Counted from the first letter of the stretch, positions 35,172 to 48,120 are shown. The stretch: 64,000 nt of DNA from Distichodus sexfasciatus (GCA_032718565.1 JAVGVS010000010.1:3352318-3416317); one strand, 5' to 3'. The notes: a model not told the origin generated them from the letters alone. A program made the numbers and translations.

Positions 35172-36029
35172 TTTGGTTTTTTTGAGCTTCTGAAACAGTA
35201 AATGTCATAAATATACAAAGGCCAATACACACGAAACAACTCTGGTTAGAAGTATATCTGTGCTTGTGTATGTCTGATGCAGTTTTGGCTTAAATGCTTT
35301 TCCACAACTCCATTCCAAAGACTATTTCTATTCACTCGTGTGTGTATCAGTGTGTGCATGAATACCCAAGTGTTACTAAAAATTTCTACCAATTATATAC
35401 CCCTTCACTTAAAGGAGCTACTGTATATGTAAGAAATGTATGGCAAGTAATCATAACATGAACCCAATATGTCACCAGAGATTAAATAATCATGTTAATT
35501 TGAAATACTGGTCTTACTGACAAAATTAGTACAACCAGAATATTCACATTTTAAATTTTCATTTCCAGCACATAAATCATGTTTATGTTTTGGTTTTGTG
35601 TTTTGGCCGCTATCGGCCAATCATGAAGTCAGTAGCATTTCAGCATCCAGTTACCGCTAAGCTGCAGCTACAAGCATTCTGGATTACAAATGTCTGACGT
35701 TACTAAAACTCAAAGGCCTTGCTGTGACTCCCACAAACGTGTAGACAGAAGCAGAAACAAAACAAGGACCATGCATGCAGGTTTAATATAGTACTTAGCT
35801 ACACCTCAAATGACTAATTATACCTAGTAGATGATACACCTGACCCTACACTAACAACACTAGATACACTAGCTTCAAACAAAAACAAAGAAACTCTTAT
35901 CCTAATCATTCTATGTTCCATCCTTGATTCCAACTGTTACAAATCCCTGAATTTGTCCATCAATCACACCCACACATAGTGCAAGCTGAAGGAGTGTGTA
36001 GTCTTTCATAAGGAAGCAGTGGGCTGTAG

Positions 36030-36820
36030 TGGGAGGTTTCTACCCAGTGATGGATAGCTGGCCCATTGCGCTACTCGACTTCTCCCTCCTCCTGCTCCTC
36101 TCCTCCCACTGCGGGAGCTCGGGACTCACATACAACCTCAAATCACCGCCAGAACCTGCAGTGTTGGAGAATAAAGGTGGTCTCTCTGTAAGATCCTGTG
36201 TGTCAGCAGTAAGAGTTAACACACACATACACACAGTCTCCGACCTCCCTGGCTCTTAGAGCTCGGTGTAGAGTCCCAGGCCTCCCCGGACTGTTTAGGC
36301 CGGACAGCTCTTAATAATTAAACGTCTGTAGCTAATTGAGATGGCGGCCTGCTGTTATGACTGCTGGAGAGAAATATACACGCTCCCTTAACCTGCTTCT
36401 CTCCCCGTCTGTTTGTGCGACAAGCTTTGTAGAGATAACCAGCTCCGTCCCATGTTCCCTGATGCTCCGCCAGCCGTGAAGCTACCTGCAGCCATGACGC
36501 TGTCCCTTTTTTTAAAACATTGCTGTAATTTAATCAGATTCATGTAACATCTTATCTAATCAAGGTCCCCCCTGGCCGCTTGTCAGCCAAGCATATGCCC
36601 ATCCACCTCTGCGCTGCATGTGTAAACAGCCTTTAAACCCGTGTTTGATTAAGCAACCATCCTTGATTACACATCCCTGTGGCTGACCTGTCAGTGGGCT
36701 GCGGCGATACATTTGGACAAGGTTAACTTAATACTCGGCTAAAAGTCAGATGCAATTTTTCCTTTCTAGTGCCGCCCGGCCCGTTCGTGCTGCCCCGCGC
36801 ACATAAGCAAAAAAATAACA
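36030..36820. promoter_or_regulatory. CpG-rich block, candidate promoter or developmental enhancer
   Basis: By eye about thirty CpGs occur in 800 bp, roughly three times the density of neighbouring DNA; the right end has GCCGCCCGGCCCGTTCGTG. The block also holds clustered homeodomain-type sites (CTTAATAATTAAACG and GTAGCTAATTGAGATGG near 36311-36345) and TAATC sites (TTTAATCAGATTC and ATCTAATCAAGG near 36528-36565). No TATA box is evident. A frame from ATG 36050 reads a signal-peptide-like start up to a GTAAGA donor at 36188; see findings. This combination suggests a regulatory hub or a CpG promoter of an unrecognised gene. Confidence 0.4.
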
Positions 36821-38089
36821 TTACCATTTATTGTTTGTCACCCCTGGTTACTTCTGTTCCTTCCAAGAACTGTTCCGGTAATTGCCTACAGTATTAAGTA
36901 CGGGAGGAAAAAACAAGTTGCACCAGTGTAAGCAATAACTTCACTGTTGTAAACAACAATTTATTTTAGAAGTGTGGAGGTTGGGGTGGAGCAGATTGAT
37001 CGCTGTCTTCATCTGCATGAAAACTTGGACACCATCAACTTCCACTCTCCAAATGTGTTTCTTCTTCTGGGAGTGGACGGTAGGTCAGCCAGATTTGGCA
37101 TTTAAGGGGCCGAGCTGACAGACTGACTGACAGAATGTCAGTTAGTCAACATCTTAGTGCCTATGGAGCTCTTGTCAGTCTTGTTAAAGGAATGTTTTGA
37201 ACCAGTTAATGCAGGGGTACATTAGGCCAGCCAAGTGTGATCCAAGAAAGTGTCTGACCTTGGTTTTGAGTGTTAAACTGTAGTGGAAAAAGTTGCTCAA
37301 AGGCATGTGCCAGATTTTTAGCTAATATATAACAATTCGAATTTATGCTGTTTAGAGTTAACTTGAGGTTAAGAGCAGATTCTGATCATTTTTATTTGTG
37401 CCGTTCTATTAGATGCTCCTATCCAGAATGACATTCATTTCATCACTGCAGAGACAGTCTTGGTGCAGCAACTTTGCCTAAAGTCCTTTCTCTGGGGCCT
37501 TAATGTGGATTTAAGGGTCTCCCAGGATTGAACCCCCCCCCAAATATTACCCAATACACAGGTAATATAATAATGTTTTCTACTTTGTGATGTGCTTCTA
37601 TAGTGTGCCTATGTAATTGACAAGTTGGATTAATTTCAATTAAAAACTAATCTTTATATATAATCTTAAGCTTTTTCCATGCCTCATGACCTCTTGTGGC
37701 CAAACGTGGGATCACAGGGACCAGTCACAACAGAGGGGAAAATTTTAGCTTAATATGCATAATAACTTTTGGGAAGTTAATCCCACAGTGTGTGTCATTC
37801 CTTTAAAGCACAGCACCAAAGAGAGAATAATGTCAATTATTAAGTTACACAGTTGAATTTTGAACTCATTTCATGCTTTTAGCAGCAAGCATAAGCTCTT
37901 GGCTTGCCACCAAGTCATAAACAGTACCCATATGTAAATATGGGGAATATCTTTACTTTTAATGTAACATTTATGTCACAAAAAATACTACTTCATCTCA
38001 TAAACAATCTGAACAACTGTAGGCATTACAGTGTAGGTAAAAGTTCTCTTAAAGCAAGAGTACAGGGGCGTCTCTGCAAATGTTAATTG

Positions 38090-38310
38090 AAATGACCTGG
38101 CAAATTTATGACAGGGTGAGATGTGGTAAACGCCTGCGTAGGCCAGCGTCGCATGGGATTAGAGATAAGTCTCTCAGACAATCCAGCAGGGCTTAGTAGG
38201 AATGAATTGCCAGTGGAGAACGGGTAATAAAATTGCTCACAATGAAAGCCACATTAAGCGCTAGAGCTAGCAGCCTGTTATTAAAAATGACAAAAGGCCA
38301 CTGAAATAAA
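38090..38310. promoter_or_regulatory. Candidate conserved non-coding element
   Basis: Complex, non-repetitive sequence contains GGGATTAGAGATAAGTCTC, a symmetric GCGCTAGAGCTAGCAGC, and GGTAATAAAATTGCTCACAA. It sits between repeat-poor DNA and a CT microsatellite. The composition resembles vertebrate developmental enhancers; conservation is untested. Confidence 0.25.
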
Positions 38311-38391
38311 TATATAAAAAAAGGAAGAGAGACTCCTGTTGCTGAGAGTGTGGGTATGAATTGAGAATAATCTAAAAAATCAAAGGTTTCT

Positions 38392-38395
<4 letters not shown>

Positions 38396-38442
<47 letters not shown>

Positions 38443-38460
38443 CTCTGTCTCTCTATCTCC
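38396..38460 (+). repeat. (CT)n microsatellite
   Basis: More than twenty uninterrupted CT units to 38440, then an imperfect CT-rich tail. Confidence 0.97.
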
Positions 38461-38735
38461 CCTCGTCCAGTGCTGTATTGTGAGTCACAGATCGCATTTT
38501 ACTTCCTCTGAATTAAATGAATCTTTGATTAACTCCAGCCCCTAAACAACTTTTTGTGTTCCCATAATAGAATCCAGCCGCTGAAACATTAACACATTAA
38601 TGATTGTAATCAACTTAACAAAGCCTCTGAAGACTGGAATCTGTACAATTTCAGTAGCCTGTTACTTGTGTAATAAGGCTGGCAAGGTAAATGCTTTATT
38701 TTTACAGACAATTGCACGCCATAACTGCTGTGACT
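38461..38735. promoter_or_regulatory. Candidate conserved non-coding element with homeodomain-like sites
   Basis: The block combines TTTGATTAACTCC, ACATTAATGATTGTAATCAA and several AATTAA/TTAAT words in complex sequence, with TTAATGATTGTAATCA forming a loose inverted pair. It is flanked by a CT microsatellite and has no transposon features. Enhancer role is inference. Confidence 0.25.
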
Positions 38736-39257
38736 GACAATGAATAGGTCACACTCCTTTAGTTTTTTCCCCCCTCCTTGTTCCCTTATCCACTTGGCTG
38801 TGTCCTATTTCAGCAGCTATATTTATAACACAGAGCTGGAAAAGGGCAAGGACAGGCATACTCAATTTACTCAACTCAAATGTCAGAGAACATTACTTAA
38901 TACTCTCTTTTCTGTTGATCTATTTTTTTCTCTTTCACTTTCTTTGATCTGGGAATCTGTGGAGGGGTGAGAATGGTGCACAGACGTCTCAGACAGGACA
39001 ATTTTTTGAAGTGTAGGGGTGTGGGTTGGGATAGAGGGTGCTCTCTGTTCATCAGAGTGCAGAGAGAGAGGCAGTGTTTCATTAAAAAAGCTGACAAACT
39101 AGGCGAGAGGAATTGATGGTTAATAATTCTGCAGGGATGTGCCTGCTGAGAAGTAATGCAGTTATGAAGCCTGCGCTTTGCCATGAGAAATTACACTGGG
39201 CTTGTAATCACAGCTGCAGTCACTCACAACACTGTGGAGGAATAGAGCGAGTGAGCA

Positions 39258-39273
39258 AGAGAGAAAGAGAGAA

Positions 39274-39307
<34 letters not shown>
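39258..39307 (+). repeat. (GAAAGA)n/(GA)n microsatellite
   Basis: GAGAAAGAGAGAAAGAGAGA grades into pure GA. The RERERE protein run seen across it is an artefact. Confidence 0.95.
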
Positions 39308-39498
39308 TACAACAGAAATTGAGGACCAGCTGGCTGAATGTTAATATCGCTTGACAATATGGATATATTTATAGAATAACACATTATACCATCATTATAG
39401 AATTCTACACTTATAAGATGCTATGAAATGTTTATTTTAATACTTAGTACAAGAAATATTTTTACTGGTTAAGGGGGTTAATTTCACCAGGAATTTTT

Positions 39499-39716
39499 TC
39501 ATTCATTCATTTTCCGAACTGCTTAATCATTATTGGGGTCACGGGGACTGCAGCCTATCCTGGGACTACGGTCATCAACGCTAGACAGACGCGAACACAC
39601 CACAGCGCACACACACATAAATACACCCTCAGTCACATCTTATGGGGCCACTTTAAAGTTACCAATCAACCTATAGTACATAGAGGTAGGATTTGAATCC
39701 TCAACCTTTTTGTCAA
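39499..39716 (-). mobile_element. AFC-like SINE (family B), internally deleted
   Basis: The plus strand shows CATTCATTCATTTTCCGAAC, TTGGGGTCACGGGGACTGCA, GCCTATCCTGGGAC, GCGAACACACCACAGCGCAC, then ACTTTAAAGTTACCAATCAA. The CTCCACACAGAAAGG segment is missing, and the block ends with a degenerate B box (GGATTTGAATCCTC). Confidence 0.8.
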
Positions 39717-42328
39717 TTGCAAATAAATGGGTAGTCATTTTAATAAATAATATTGACTGTTTGTAGAATGAAAATATTTTTTACTTTTGTCTAATATGTC
39801 ACTTGTTTTTATTTTGGGAAATTCTGTGTTTCCAGGGAGTGTTGGGGAGTCTGTTGGTTCTGTGGTTTGTTGTATTAAACCAAATGCAGAGGAATGATTC
39901 AGTGCCTCCCTCTGTCCTGTTGCAAAAACCACAATTGGAATGAAAGGTCAAAGGTGAGATCTTTTAGCAGCACCATTACAGTTAACCTGAGACCAATTTG
40001 TTCAGTTTTAATTAAGCCCTGGTGAGAGCTGCTTTGCAGATGCTGTAATATTGTGTTGCCCATTTGGATATGTTGCTAGGAGATGACTCTCAGTTCTGCC
40101 CCTGCAAAGTCCAAAACGCATTGCAGTTCATTACCATTCCATTCCCTTTCATTCTTCCTAAATTGTCGTTTGCATTGCTTAGTTTTTTATTCGATCTGAC
40201 CTTTTTATTACCTGCTTCCCTGGAGAATGAGGATACCAGTCATGCCTAATGGGCCCGCTGATGGGAATGGATTGTTGTACAGCCAGAGCCGATTTCGCTT
40301 TTCTATATCATTGAACCCGGGGTCTTGACTAGAGGGGATTTGTGAACTGAACCTTTTAGGTCTACTATGAGCCTAGCAGACTCAATGCCTATTTGTACTT
40401 TATTAGAGGACCATTAACACAGGGTTGGGCAATACAGCTGAAAAAAATATCACATTGGTTATTTAGCAGTTAATTATAATTAGATGGGTTATTAATGGGC
40501 CAACATTTTAAATGATCTGCTTCTAGTAACTTTCTAGTAACTAAGAAAATAGTTTAATGACATTATTTGAAATTAATACATTATATTTAGGCATAGGTAA
40601 AATGTCATAACTGAATGATTTCAGTAAGTAAAATGGTTGACCGGAATGTGGCCTGTTTAAGTGCTGGAGTGGAAAAGGTATCACTGAGGTACTTATGAGC
40701 AAGGTATCATTCCCAAACACTGCTCCACAGGTGCTGCCAAAACGCTGCTTCTTCATGGATGGGTTAAATGTAGAGGCCACATTTCGTTGTGGTGACATAT
40801 AATAATAAAAACAAATAATAATTCACTAAAATTCACTTTAATTACAGAAAATTAAATGAGAAGTCGAACTAACATATGGCTTATACAATTTTTGGAGTTT
40901 TGTGGAAATGCAGACCAATTCTCTACACTCCAAATCAAGCACTGTGTTTATAGTGTTTGGAACCATTAGCAATTCACACAGCTACAGTTGCAAAAACGTA
41001 GTTGAGGCGGTGTTCCTGCATAGTTTACACACAACAATCTTTGAATATTAATCACTGCAATACTGACAAAACTAATGTCCTGTTTTCCACCAACGATTTC
41101 CTTGCAGTCTGCACTCATTCTTTCACTTTCACACCTGTTCACTGATTGACTGAATTCTTGTCAACCATAGAATATGCCGTTATCAAGCAATCTGAAAGGC
41201 TGTTTGAGAGGCAGGGTGGGAGCACATACATTCATACCTTCAAAGTTAATGCATTCAGTGATAAGCATTTTGCATTTTTAGTGAAAACATTGATCATTGT
41301 TCTTATTGTTCTTAATTAATGCATATACATATACAGTAGCTATCATTTTCATGGCCAACATGATTTTGTTTTGAAACAAGAAAATAGGCTGGATGCACGT
41401 GCAGCAATAAATGGGCCTCAAAGATGTTTATTTAACCAACTTTAGAAAAAATGCACCAAACAATACTCTGAACCGAGAAGAAAAACAGAACTGCTGTTAG
41501 AAATTTACATCACTACCAGTTCTTATTGACTATAAACCTTGCGGTGTGTTCACAGAGCTGCCCACACATTCCTATGAATGTCTCTTTCTCTATGATATAG
41601 ACGATCCATTCAAACAGTAGGAGCCAGTCAGCACAAACTAAAGGTGCGCTGCAGTTCTCAGGCATTTTACAACAATGATGTCTGTAAGTGAGGCTTTGAT
41701 GTTACTGTGCTCTTTTCACTCATTTACTTTCATGCTTTCTGTAGAGGGAAAGTGCTGATGTAATTTTTTGCCCCAGTGTTGAAGTCTTTTATTGCGAAGT
41801 CCTGGATATTACAGCCATGAAGATGAATAAATACATTTCTCTGTCTTACTCTTGTGCTTTGCTTTACATTTCGTCCTAGATTTTCTTCTTTACATATGAA
41901 TTGTGTTTAGTCCAATATGCCAAAAATCAAAACAAAGACAGTCAAAACCCTGCACTAAATAATCATATTGATTTAATGTAACAATTAGACACTTTATTGC
42001 ACATATACCACCAACAGATGTTTACTAACACAGACTAAGATCCTCTTTTGACCGACAAAGCTCTAAAGGCCACCTTTTTGGGAGGAACCTATGCAAAAAC
42101 TGTGGACTTTAATGTTATCTCTGTTTAAGGCTTTTAATCATAATCTTTACTGGACAAAATAGTCTATACTCTCTCAGCATGTTTTGCTGTGTCCGTCAGT
42201 AATGTGGTGGTGACCTAGTGGGAAGGTACTTCCGAGAGTTTGAAAGTTCAATTCCAGTTCTATCTTACTTCTAACAATAACAGAGTCCTGATCAAGATCC
42301 TCCAAGATGTCATTATTAGACTATATTT
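39717..42328. other. Non-coding sequence
   Basis: No gene is recognised. One SINE (40652-40830) lies inside. Sequence at 39950-40330 is complex and enhancer-like by composition but lacks a decisive motif. Confidence 0.55.
40652..40830 (+). mobile_element. tRNA-derived SINE, family A, 5'-truncated
   Basis: It begins within the eroded B-box region (GTTTAAGTGCTGGAGTGG) and continues with AAAAGGTATCACTGAGGTAC, TTATGAGCAAGGTATC, GGATGGGTTAAATGTAGAGG and CACATTTCGTTGTGGTG. The tail is AT-rich (ACAAATAATAATTCAC). Confidence 0.78.
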
Positions 42329-42698
42329 CAGTCAGTCATTATCTGAACTGTTTAATCCCAACTGGGGTCACGGGGGAACTGGATCCTATCCCGGGAACTT
42401 ATGGGCGCAGGCGGGGAACAACCCTGGGCAGGTGCCAACACACCACAGGGCACACGCACTCACACAATCACACACACATTCAGACCTTACAGAGGCCAAT
42501 TTAGAGTCACCAATTAACCTATATTACATGCCTCTGGACCGTGGGAGGAAAACAGAGCACCCGGAGGAAACCCACGTGAACATGGGGCGAGCATGCAAAC
42601 TCCACACAGAAAGGCCCTACGGCCGTCCCTGGGGTTCGAACCCATGACCTTCGTGCTGTGAGGCAGCAGCGCTAACCACTGTGCCACCATGCTGCCCC
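42329..42698 (-). mobile_element. AFC-like SINE (family B), full length
   Basis: This is the most complete copy. On the minus strand it starts GGGGCAGCATGGTGGCACAG, with an A box in CACAGTGGTTAGCGC and a B box GGGTTCGAACCC at 42633-42643. The conserved body follows: CCTTTCTGTGTGGAGTTTGC, GTGGGTTTCCTCCGGGTGCT, GGTTAATTGGTGACTCTAAA, TTGCCTGTGGTGTG-type sequence and CCCGTGACCCCAGTTGGGAT. The end is AAACAGTTCAGATAATGACT. This is the order of AFC-type teleost SINEs. A 135-codon plus-strand frame across it is spurious. Pol III-transcribed retroposon, probably inactive. Confidence 0.88.
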
Positions 42699-42816
42699 AG
42701 AGTATATTTTAAATCCAAAAAGTAGTTCTACGAAGTCTAACCAAGAATTGTTTGGGGAATCAAATGACCCCCCTCCCAAAAATCATGACCACTATGTTAG
42801 CCAATCAGAATCCTGG

Positions 42817-42837
42817 AAAAAAAAAAAAAAAAAAAAA
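42817..42837 (+). repeat. A21 homopolymer
   Basis: Twenty-one A residues; no retroposon body precedes it clearly. Confidence 0.95.
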
Positions 42838-44939
42838 CTTATGACACAACTGATAACGATCTGATAACAATCAACAATCAGTCAAACCAAATGTATACAA
42901 ATGTCGTGCAGCTGATGCTAATGCATTTTCTGTTGCATACTGTGATGTTTGAAAACTGAGGTATTTAAGGCACGCAAACAATAGTACTAAACATGTCATC
43001 TATTTAAGAAAAATCCAGCATTTTGAAAAATCTTCACTTTGGAGGGTGTTTTAAAAAATATCTGCTTGGGGAGGCTCAAACTGGCTAAAACGTTTGAGGC
43101 CCAAATATAGAAAAAATGCATTTATAAAAATATTTAGATATGTGTAAACAAGCCCTTAGACACTGGTGCTTATAGCCACAATTCCCACAGTCCACCAGTG
43201 AATTGCACTATAGCAAATTGTGATGATGCTACTCCCAGTGAATTTCTACAATGTCACTGTCCATTGTGTCTATATCAGCAAGAGCCCTTTGACTCCTGGG
43301 GATCTGTAATTCACAAACATCTTAATATTCATTGAGGTCAGTGCCACTGTAATCCAACAAAGAGCACTGATGCAGTCATACCTCCCAAAAACGCAGGAAT
43401 GTTATTACCATTCCACTGTATCTTGCTCAATGCTTCCCAGGACATCTGATGCAATGAGAGTCCATCAGCGACTGTGCTTTCGTTGTCCTGAAACAGAGTG
43501 TGGTGAGATAGAATCTCATCTCAGTCTTTCTTCCTCTGTTCAAAGATTGATCTGCAGTAGCAGCAACCTGCCTGCCTTGAGCACTGATTTTCGACTTCCT
43601 TCATTCATTGCTGCCTACAGAGACCTGCGTAGACAAACGGAGACATGGAGTGACATACAGGCATGTGGGCAGTCAGCGGAGGGTCCACTCATTACCTCAC
43701 CTTCAGGGGAAGTAAGCAGTAAGCAAATATGTTTCCTGCTGATGTTCATATCATCTAAAAAGCCCACAGCATTCACAGATTTATGACAATCTCTGTTCTG
43801 ACCTGACAGAGCTGCAGTGCTTTTACATCTTCATGAAAAAGGTTAAAAAAAGGCAGCCCAGGAAATAGACAGTGAATATAGCCATGTTATATCCTTCAAC
43901 TTTGGCTTCATGTAGAATCTGAGGTTTGCTGACTCGTCATCCTCTCCATTCTCCCATAGTCTGGCTTTGATTTAGAGAAAGAGAAAGAAAAATGGGAAAG
44001 AAAAGGTTGTTAAAAAAGGAAAATGGATTTAACTGCAGTCCTTTTCACAATGTTTTATCCTCCAACATAATGCCTTCCTGTGATCACCTTGAAGATACCC
44101 TTCCATGAGGAATTCTATGTTCATTTTTCAGTAGTTGATCATAGTGTTTCCTGCTTCCTCCTTATTTGTCTATATATTTTTCTTTTGTATAGCAGTAATG
44201 TAGATGGCAGGCAAGTAATGCATACTACTGCTGACCCAAACAGCTTTAAAGTAATTTGATGAATTTTAGATGTTCTTTTTGATAGATCAGAGGACATTAA
44301 CACATCAGAACAGGAAACAGTGTACCTTGTACCTATTCCCAAATCTGAATGTACTTCAGATTTCCTTGTTTTAATAAATGTAGGATATTATTCATGGACT
44401 TGACAGTTTATTTATTGTCAGTAGATTAGGTGATCAGTGGATGGCCAGACTGGTCTCTGTGTCTGTTAATGTAGGAGTGTCAAAGGTGTGGTTCCACCAT
44501 TACCAGGCTACGACAAATAGTTGCCATCAGGAGCTCCCGTTTTTGCATAAATTGCACACTGGAAAACTGTGCCAAGTCAGCCGCAAAAGGTGCCGCAAAG
44601 AGGCATTGAAGTGACAGTGATAAGAAAGGAATACATTTTTTGAAACTCGGCAATTTCATAAAATAAGTTAAACTTTGCTTTAAATTTGGAGGGTTCTACC
44701 AACAATAAGGAATCAAGCATCATAAATTTCAGACATGGATAAGATTTATGTTGAATGTGTTTAAAGCTATTTATTTTACATGTTGAATGTTTTGCATATA
44801 TTTTGCAACAGACCTCTGCTTTATTTCACTGTTACTATGAGCAACTGGCAATTGAACAGTGTCAAGATGAGCTCATAGGTACTGAAGTCTAGTTCAGTAT
44901 TTTAGTGTAAAGAAATTGCCGGGCCAGTACAATTCAACA

Positions 44940-45300
44940 GCATCCAGTAATATTAATGCAGACAAAGCCAAACTTTATCATTTGAATTTTTGCATTACAA
45001 ACATTTTCATCTTGCTTTGTGAGCAATATCTTGTTAAATACCTGAATCCAAGCTGTTTTACCTGGTTGTTCAAGTGAGAGAGGTTCTTTGTGAATGATAA
45101 TAGATAATAGATGTTGCACACTGATCGCTCAGAGTCCCCATCTATTGACCTAATTACATTGTGAACTTTGTTTTTCCCACCGGCATTGCCAACAAGCATT
45201 AATTAAGAGTGATTTAGTGATTCCTTTAATTTGGTTGTCCACTTAAACTTTAATTTAGCAGGCTTAATTGAGTCTAATTCAGGGTTTCTTGATCATTAGG
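44940..45300. promoter_or_regulatory. Candidate conserved non-coding element rich in TAATTA-type sites
   Basis: Complex sequence with many homeodomain-type cores: ACCTAATTACATTG, GCATTAATTAAGAG, CTTTAATTTAGCAG and GGCTTAATTGAGTCTAATTC, concentrated at 45148-45285. No repeat signature is present. Such clusters are typical of developmental enhancers, though AT-rich DNA yields them by chance too. Confidence 0.28.
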
Positions 45301-45586
45301 TACAGTACAGTAGAAAAGCTGAAGACTCATTACATTATCTTATTTTTCATGCTATAGTCTGAGAATAAATCTCAAATTGTTGTATGAGCTTTTCTGTTCT
45401 GGGAACAGTTACCTTCAATAATGTGAGCCTAATACTTGAATATATGGATGTATACTAATAATGGAGGCACATTTAATGCTTTCGCTCTCATCTCCCCCCT
45501 CCTGCTATTTTCTAGCACTGATTAATTTTTTCCCTCTCCTTTTATTATAATTCCCTCTTTTAATATTCTGTATCAGTCATCCTGCT

Positions 45587-45602
45587 AAAAAAAAAAAAAA
45601 AA
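45587..45602 (+). repeat. A16 homopolymer
   Basis: Sixteen A residues. Confidence 0.95.
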
Positions 45603-45886
45603 CGTGACCAGAACTGTCATAGGATTTTGCATAAGTAGTGGGCGCCTGTTGGAGAGCAAAGTAAGAGGATGTCAGCAGTACATGTGTTTGATATTCTTCT
45701 TAATGTTTAGTCACCAGATTTCCATGGGAGGTCATGGGAGGACTAAATAAAATGCTATTACAATAATATCATAGCAATTTAAGTTTGATGAATGTACAGA
45801 GGAAGACCAATTTTAGTCTTCCATTGTTTGTCTATACATACTGTACATTAGTCCACTAATTAGTAATTAGCAATATATTTGATATA

Positions 45887-46035
<149 letters not shown>

Positions 46036-46158
46036 TAATTAATAAGAAATATTCACATGTTGTAGTACTTAAATAGTAGAACCAAGAAAGACTCAAATTA
46101 TTTCTTTAGAGCTGGTCTTTGACGCGTGGTGTGTCTGCAGTACGTATATCTAATGTAT

Positions 46159-46161
46159 TGA

Positions 46162-46208
<47 letters not shown>
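46159..46208 (+). repeat. (ATT)n microsatellite
   Basis: About sixteen uninterrupted ATT units. Confidence 0.97.
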
Positions 46209-47699
46209 GAACTGTGGAAATTCTTGTTGAAGTATTGGAGATGTGCTTGGTTGATGTGTGGCCTCAGGTTTTTAGGTTGTTGTAAGACCTAAGATTTCTT
46301 GAGTTCTGTCACTTTGTGAGGACATTTTTGAATGTGTAGTCATGAAGTCTGCATAAGCCTATATACGTTTTTTTTTTTCTTTTAGAAATGTTCTAGTCTT
46401 TATTTGAAACACTAATAGAATGAAAAGATTTGCTTTTGCTTACTGAGGTTAGGGTTAAGGTTAGGTGTATCATTTAAGATAGGCTATATTCAATGAAAAA
46501 GTGAGTGTGTGTGTGGGAAGTGGCTTTGAGAAGCTTTAAAATCTTTCCTTTTTAAGTTAACTTTTGGTTAACCTAATAGAAAATTATTCTTCTCCTCACA
46601 AAATATAATGATCATTTTTTCTGTGTGTGGGTAGGGATGGGGTAAAGAAAAAGCTTAGAGCAAGCTTAAATTCGCTTGAGTTTAATGCCTTATGATTCAT
46701 TCCAAGTTGGATTAACAGGATTTACTGAACTACAATTCAAATGTCAAATGTAGAACATTGGTTTCTCCTCCCACCTTACATACAAAATGATCAGTGAAAG
46801 TGATCTAATGGTGGACTGTGGTGAGTGTTAAATCAATGCCTTCAGATGTAACTTTGGTGGATATTGATCCTGAGCTGCAAGCATTGTGAAATAGTTGCTG
46901 TTCAAAAGTTCCTAGAGTAAAGAGAAGTTGTATTAAGAGCCATCTGCTTTTTCTGCCCACATATTATTGATACACTAGCCTGAAGCTGTCAGTCACTTAT
47001 TATTGCATAGGTTCTCTGACATCACTTCCCACACTTTATGAGTGAACAAAGAGAAAGTAAATGTGAAAGCATCTCTGCTAAAGGTTGAAAAAGTTTTGGG
47101 AGCAAGCTTTGCAAAAAAAAAAGAGAGAGAAGGTAAACTATTCGCTTCAACCCTGCTAGATCTCACCACAGTAATTGAGCAGCTAGACCTCTTCCGACCC
47201 TTCTCCAATCGGAATGCATTCTCTTTGGTGCTCCCTTTTTGTAAGTCTCATATTTCATTGCCGTCTTCATCGTCTGATTTGCTCTCAAGGGCTCGTGCAG
47301 ACGCCCACTCGTAGCTGGTGTGAGATAGAGTTGTCACAAAGACACAATGTAATTCTAAAATGATAAAGTCCATGTTGTTGCTGAGCAAATCTCCTCCCTC
47401 CCTACTTTCCAATGCATTCACACTTACACATGCCCGGCACTGTTTTTACCTAACAATCCATATGTACTGAATAAATAGTCAAGTAATATATATTTTTAAA
47501 TGCATGTAAAGTGCATGACAGTTTGCTTTAATTTGACTAAACAGTTATTTAAGCAGCTAATAAGGGAAGATTGTCACACAAAATAGTTTTTAGTTCTATA
47601 CATTGCCATTTTTAGATTGTGTATGACAAAACAGTCTAATCACCCCCATTGTGCTGAGGACATGCTGCCCCTATTGTTATATTTAGACTGCTTAACATA

Positions 47700-48120
47700 A
47701 AAATGGCCATTATTACTGCATTGTCAGGAACCTACTTTATTTTATGTATAAATGACCATGATCCCATTGTCTTCTCCTTCTGAATGAATATAATTTTGCT
47801 CTTTTTGCTCTGTGCTTGACAATCTGCTTCACTGATGAACGGTCGAAGAGAGAAATGAAAGTGGAATTAAAATGAGATGCCACCAAGCAAATTTAGTCTG
47901 TTTTTGGATGTGTATCTATATGTGGGAGAGAATAAACTCATTTGCATGAGAATTACCACAGCTTGCATTTGTTTTACTTTCTAAATGCCACATCTTAGAA
48001 CAATTTGTGGAGAAAGATGCTTAATTGGCAAGAATATATGGGCATAAAAATGTTCTGTGTGTAAATGATGCTACTGTTGTATGCCATATTGATTGCTTAT
48101 ATTTTCTAAAGCGACCCTAA
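47700..48120. promoter_or_regulatory. Candidate conserved non-coding element with octamer-like site
   Basis: Complex sequence holding CATTTGCATGAG near 47939-47950, containing the POU octamer half ATTTGCAT, plus GTGGAATTAAAATGAG. No transposon or gene signature. Regulatory role is inference. Confidence 0.22.

Larger units (their letters stand above)
34361..39498. other. Repeat-poor non-coding sequence with regulatory-looking blocks
   Basis: No transposon is seen over about 5 kb, apart from microsatellites at 35093, 38396 and 39258. The stretch contains the CpG-rich block 36030-36820 and motif-dense blocks at 38090-38310 and 38460-38730, listed separately. No gene is firmly recognised. Confidence 0.6.

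Noticed and set aside
42240..42647. 135-codon open frame, plus strand
   Set aside because: It runs across the minus-strand AFC-like SINE, so the translation is of retroposon DNA.
43010..43160. Possible DNA-transposon end (GTGTAAACAAGCCCTTAG)
   Set aside because: The matching opposite end is not identifiable and similarity rests on memory only.
43370..43786. Longest open frame, 138 codons, plus strand
   Set aside because: No recognisable domain, no splice or promoter context, and a length expected by chance among thousands of frames in 64 kb.
46447..46465. Interstitial telomere repeat (GGTTAGGGTTAAGGTTAGG)
   Set aside because: Only about three imperfect units; too short to distinguish from chance.
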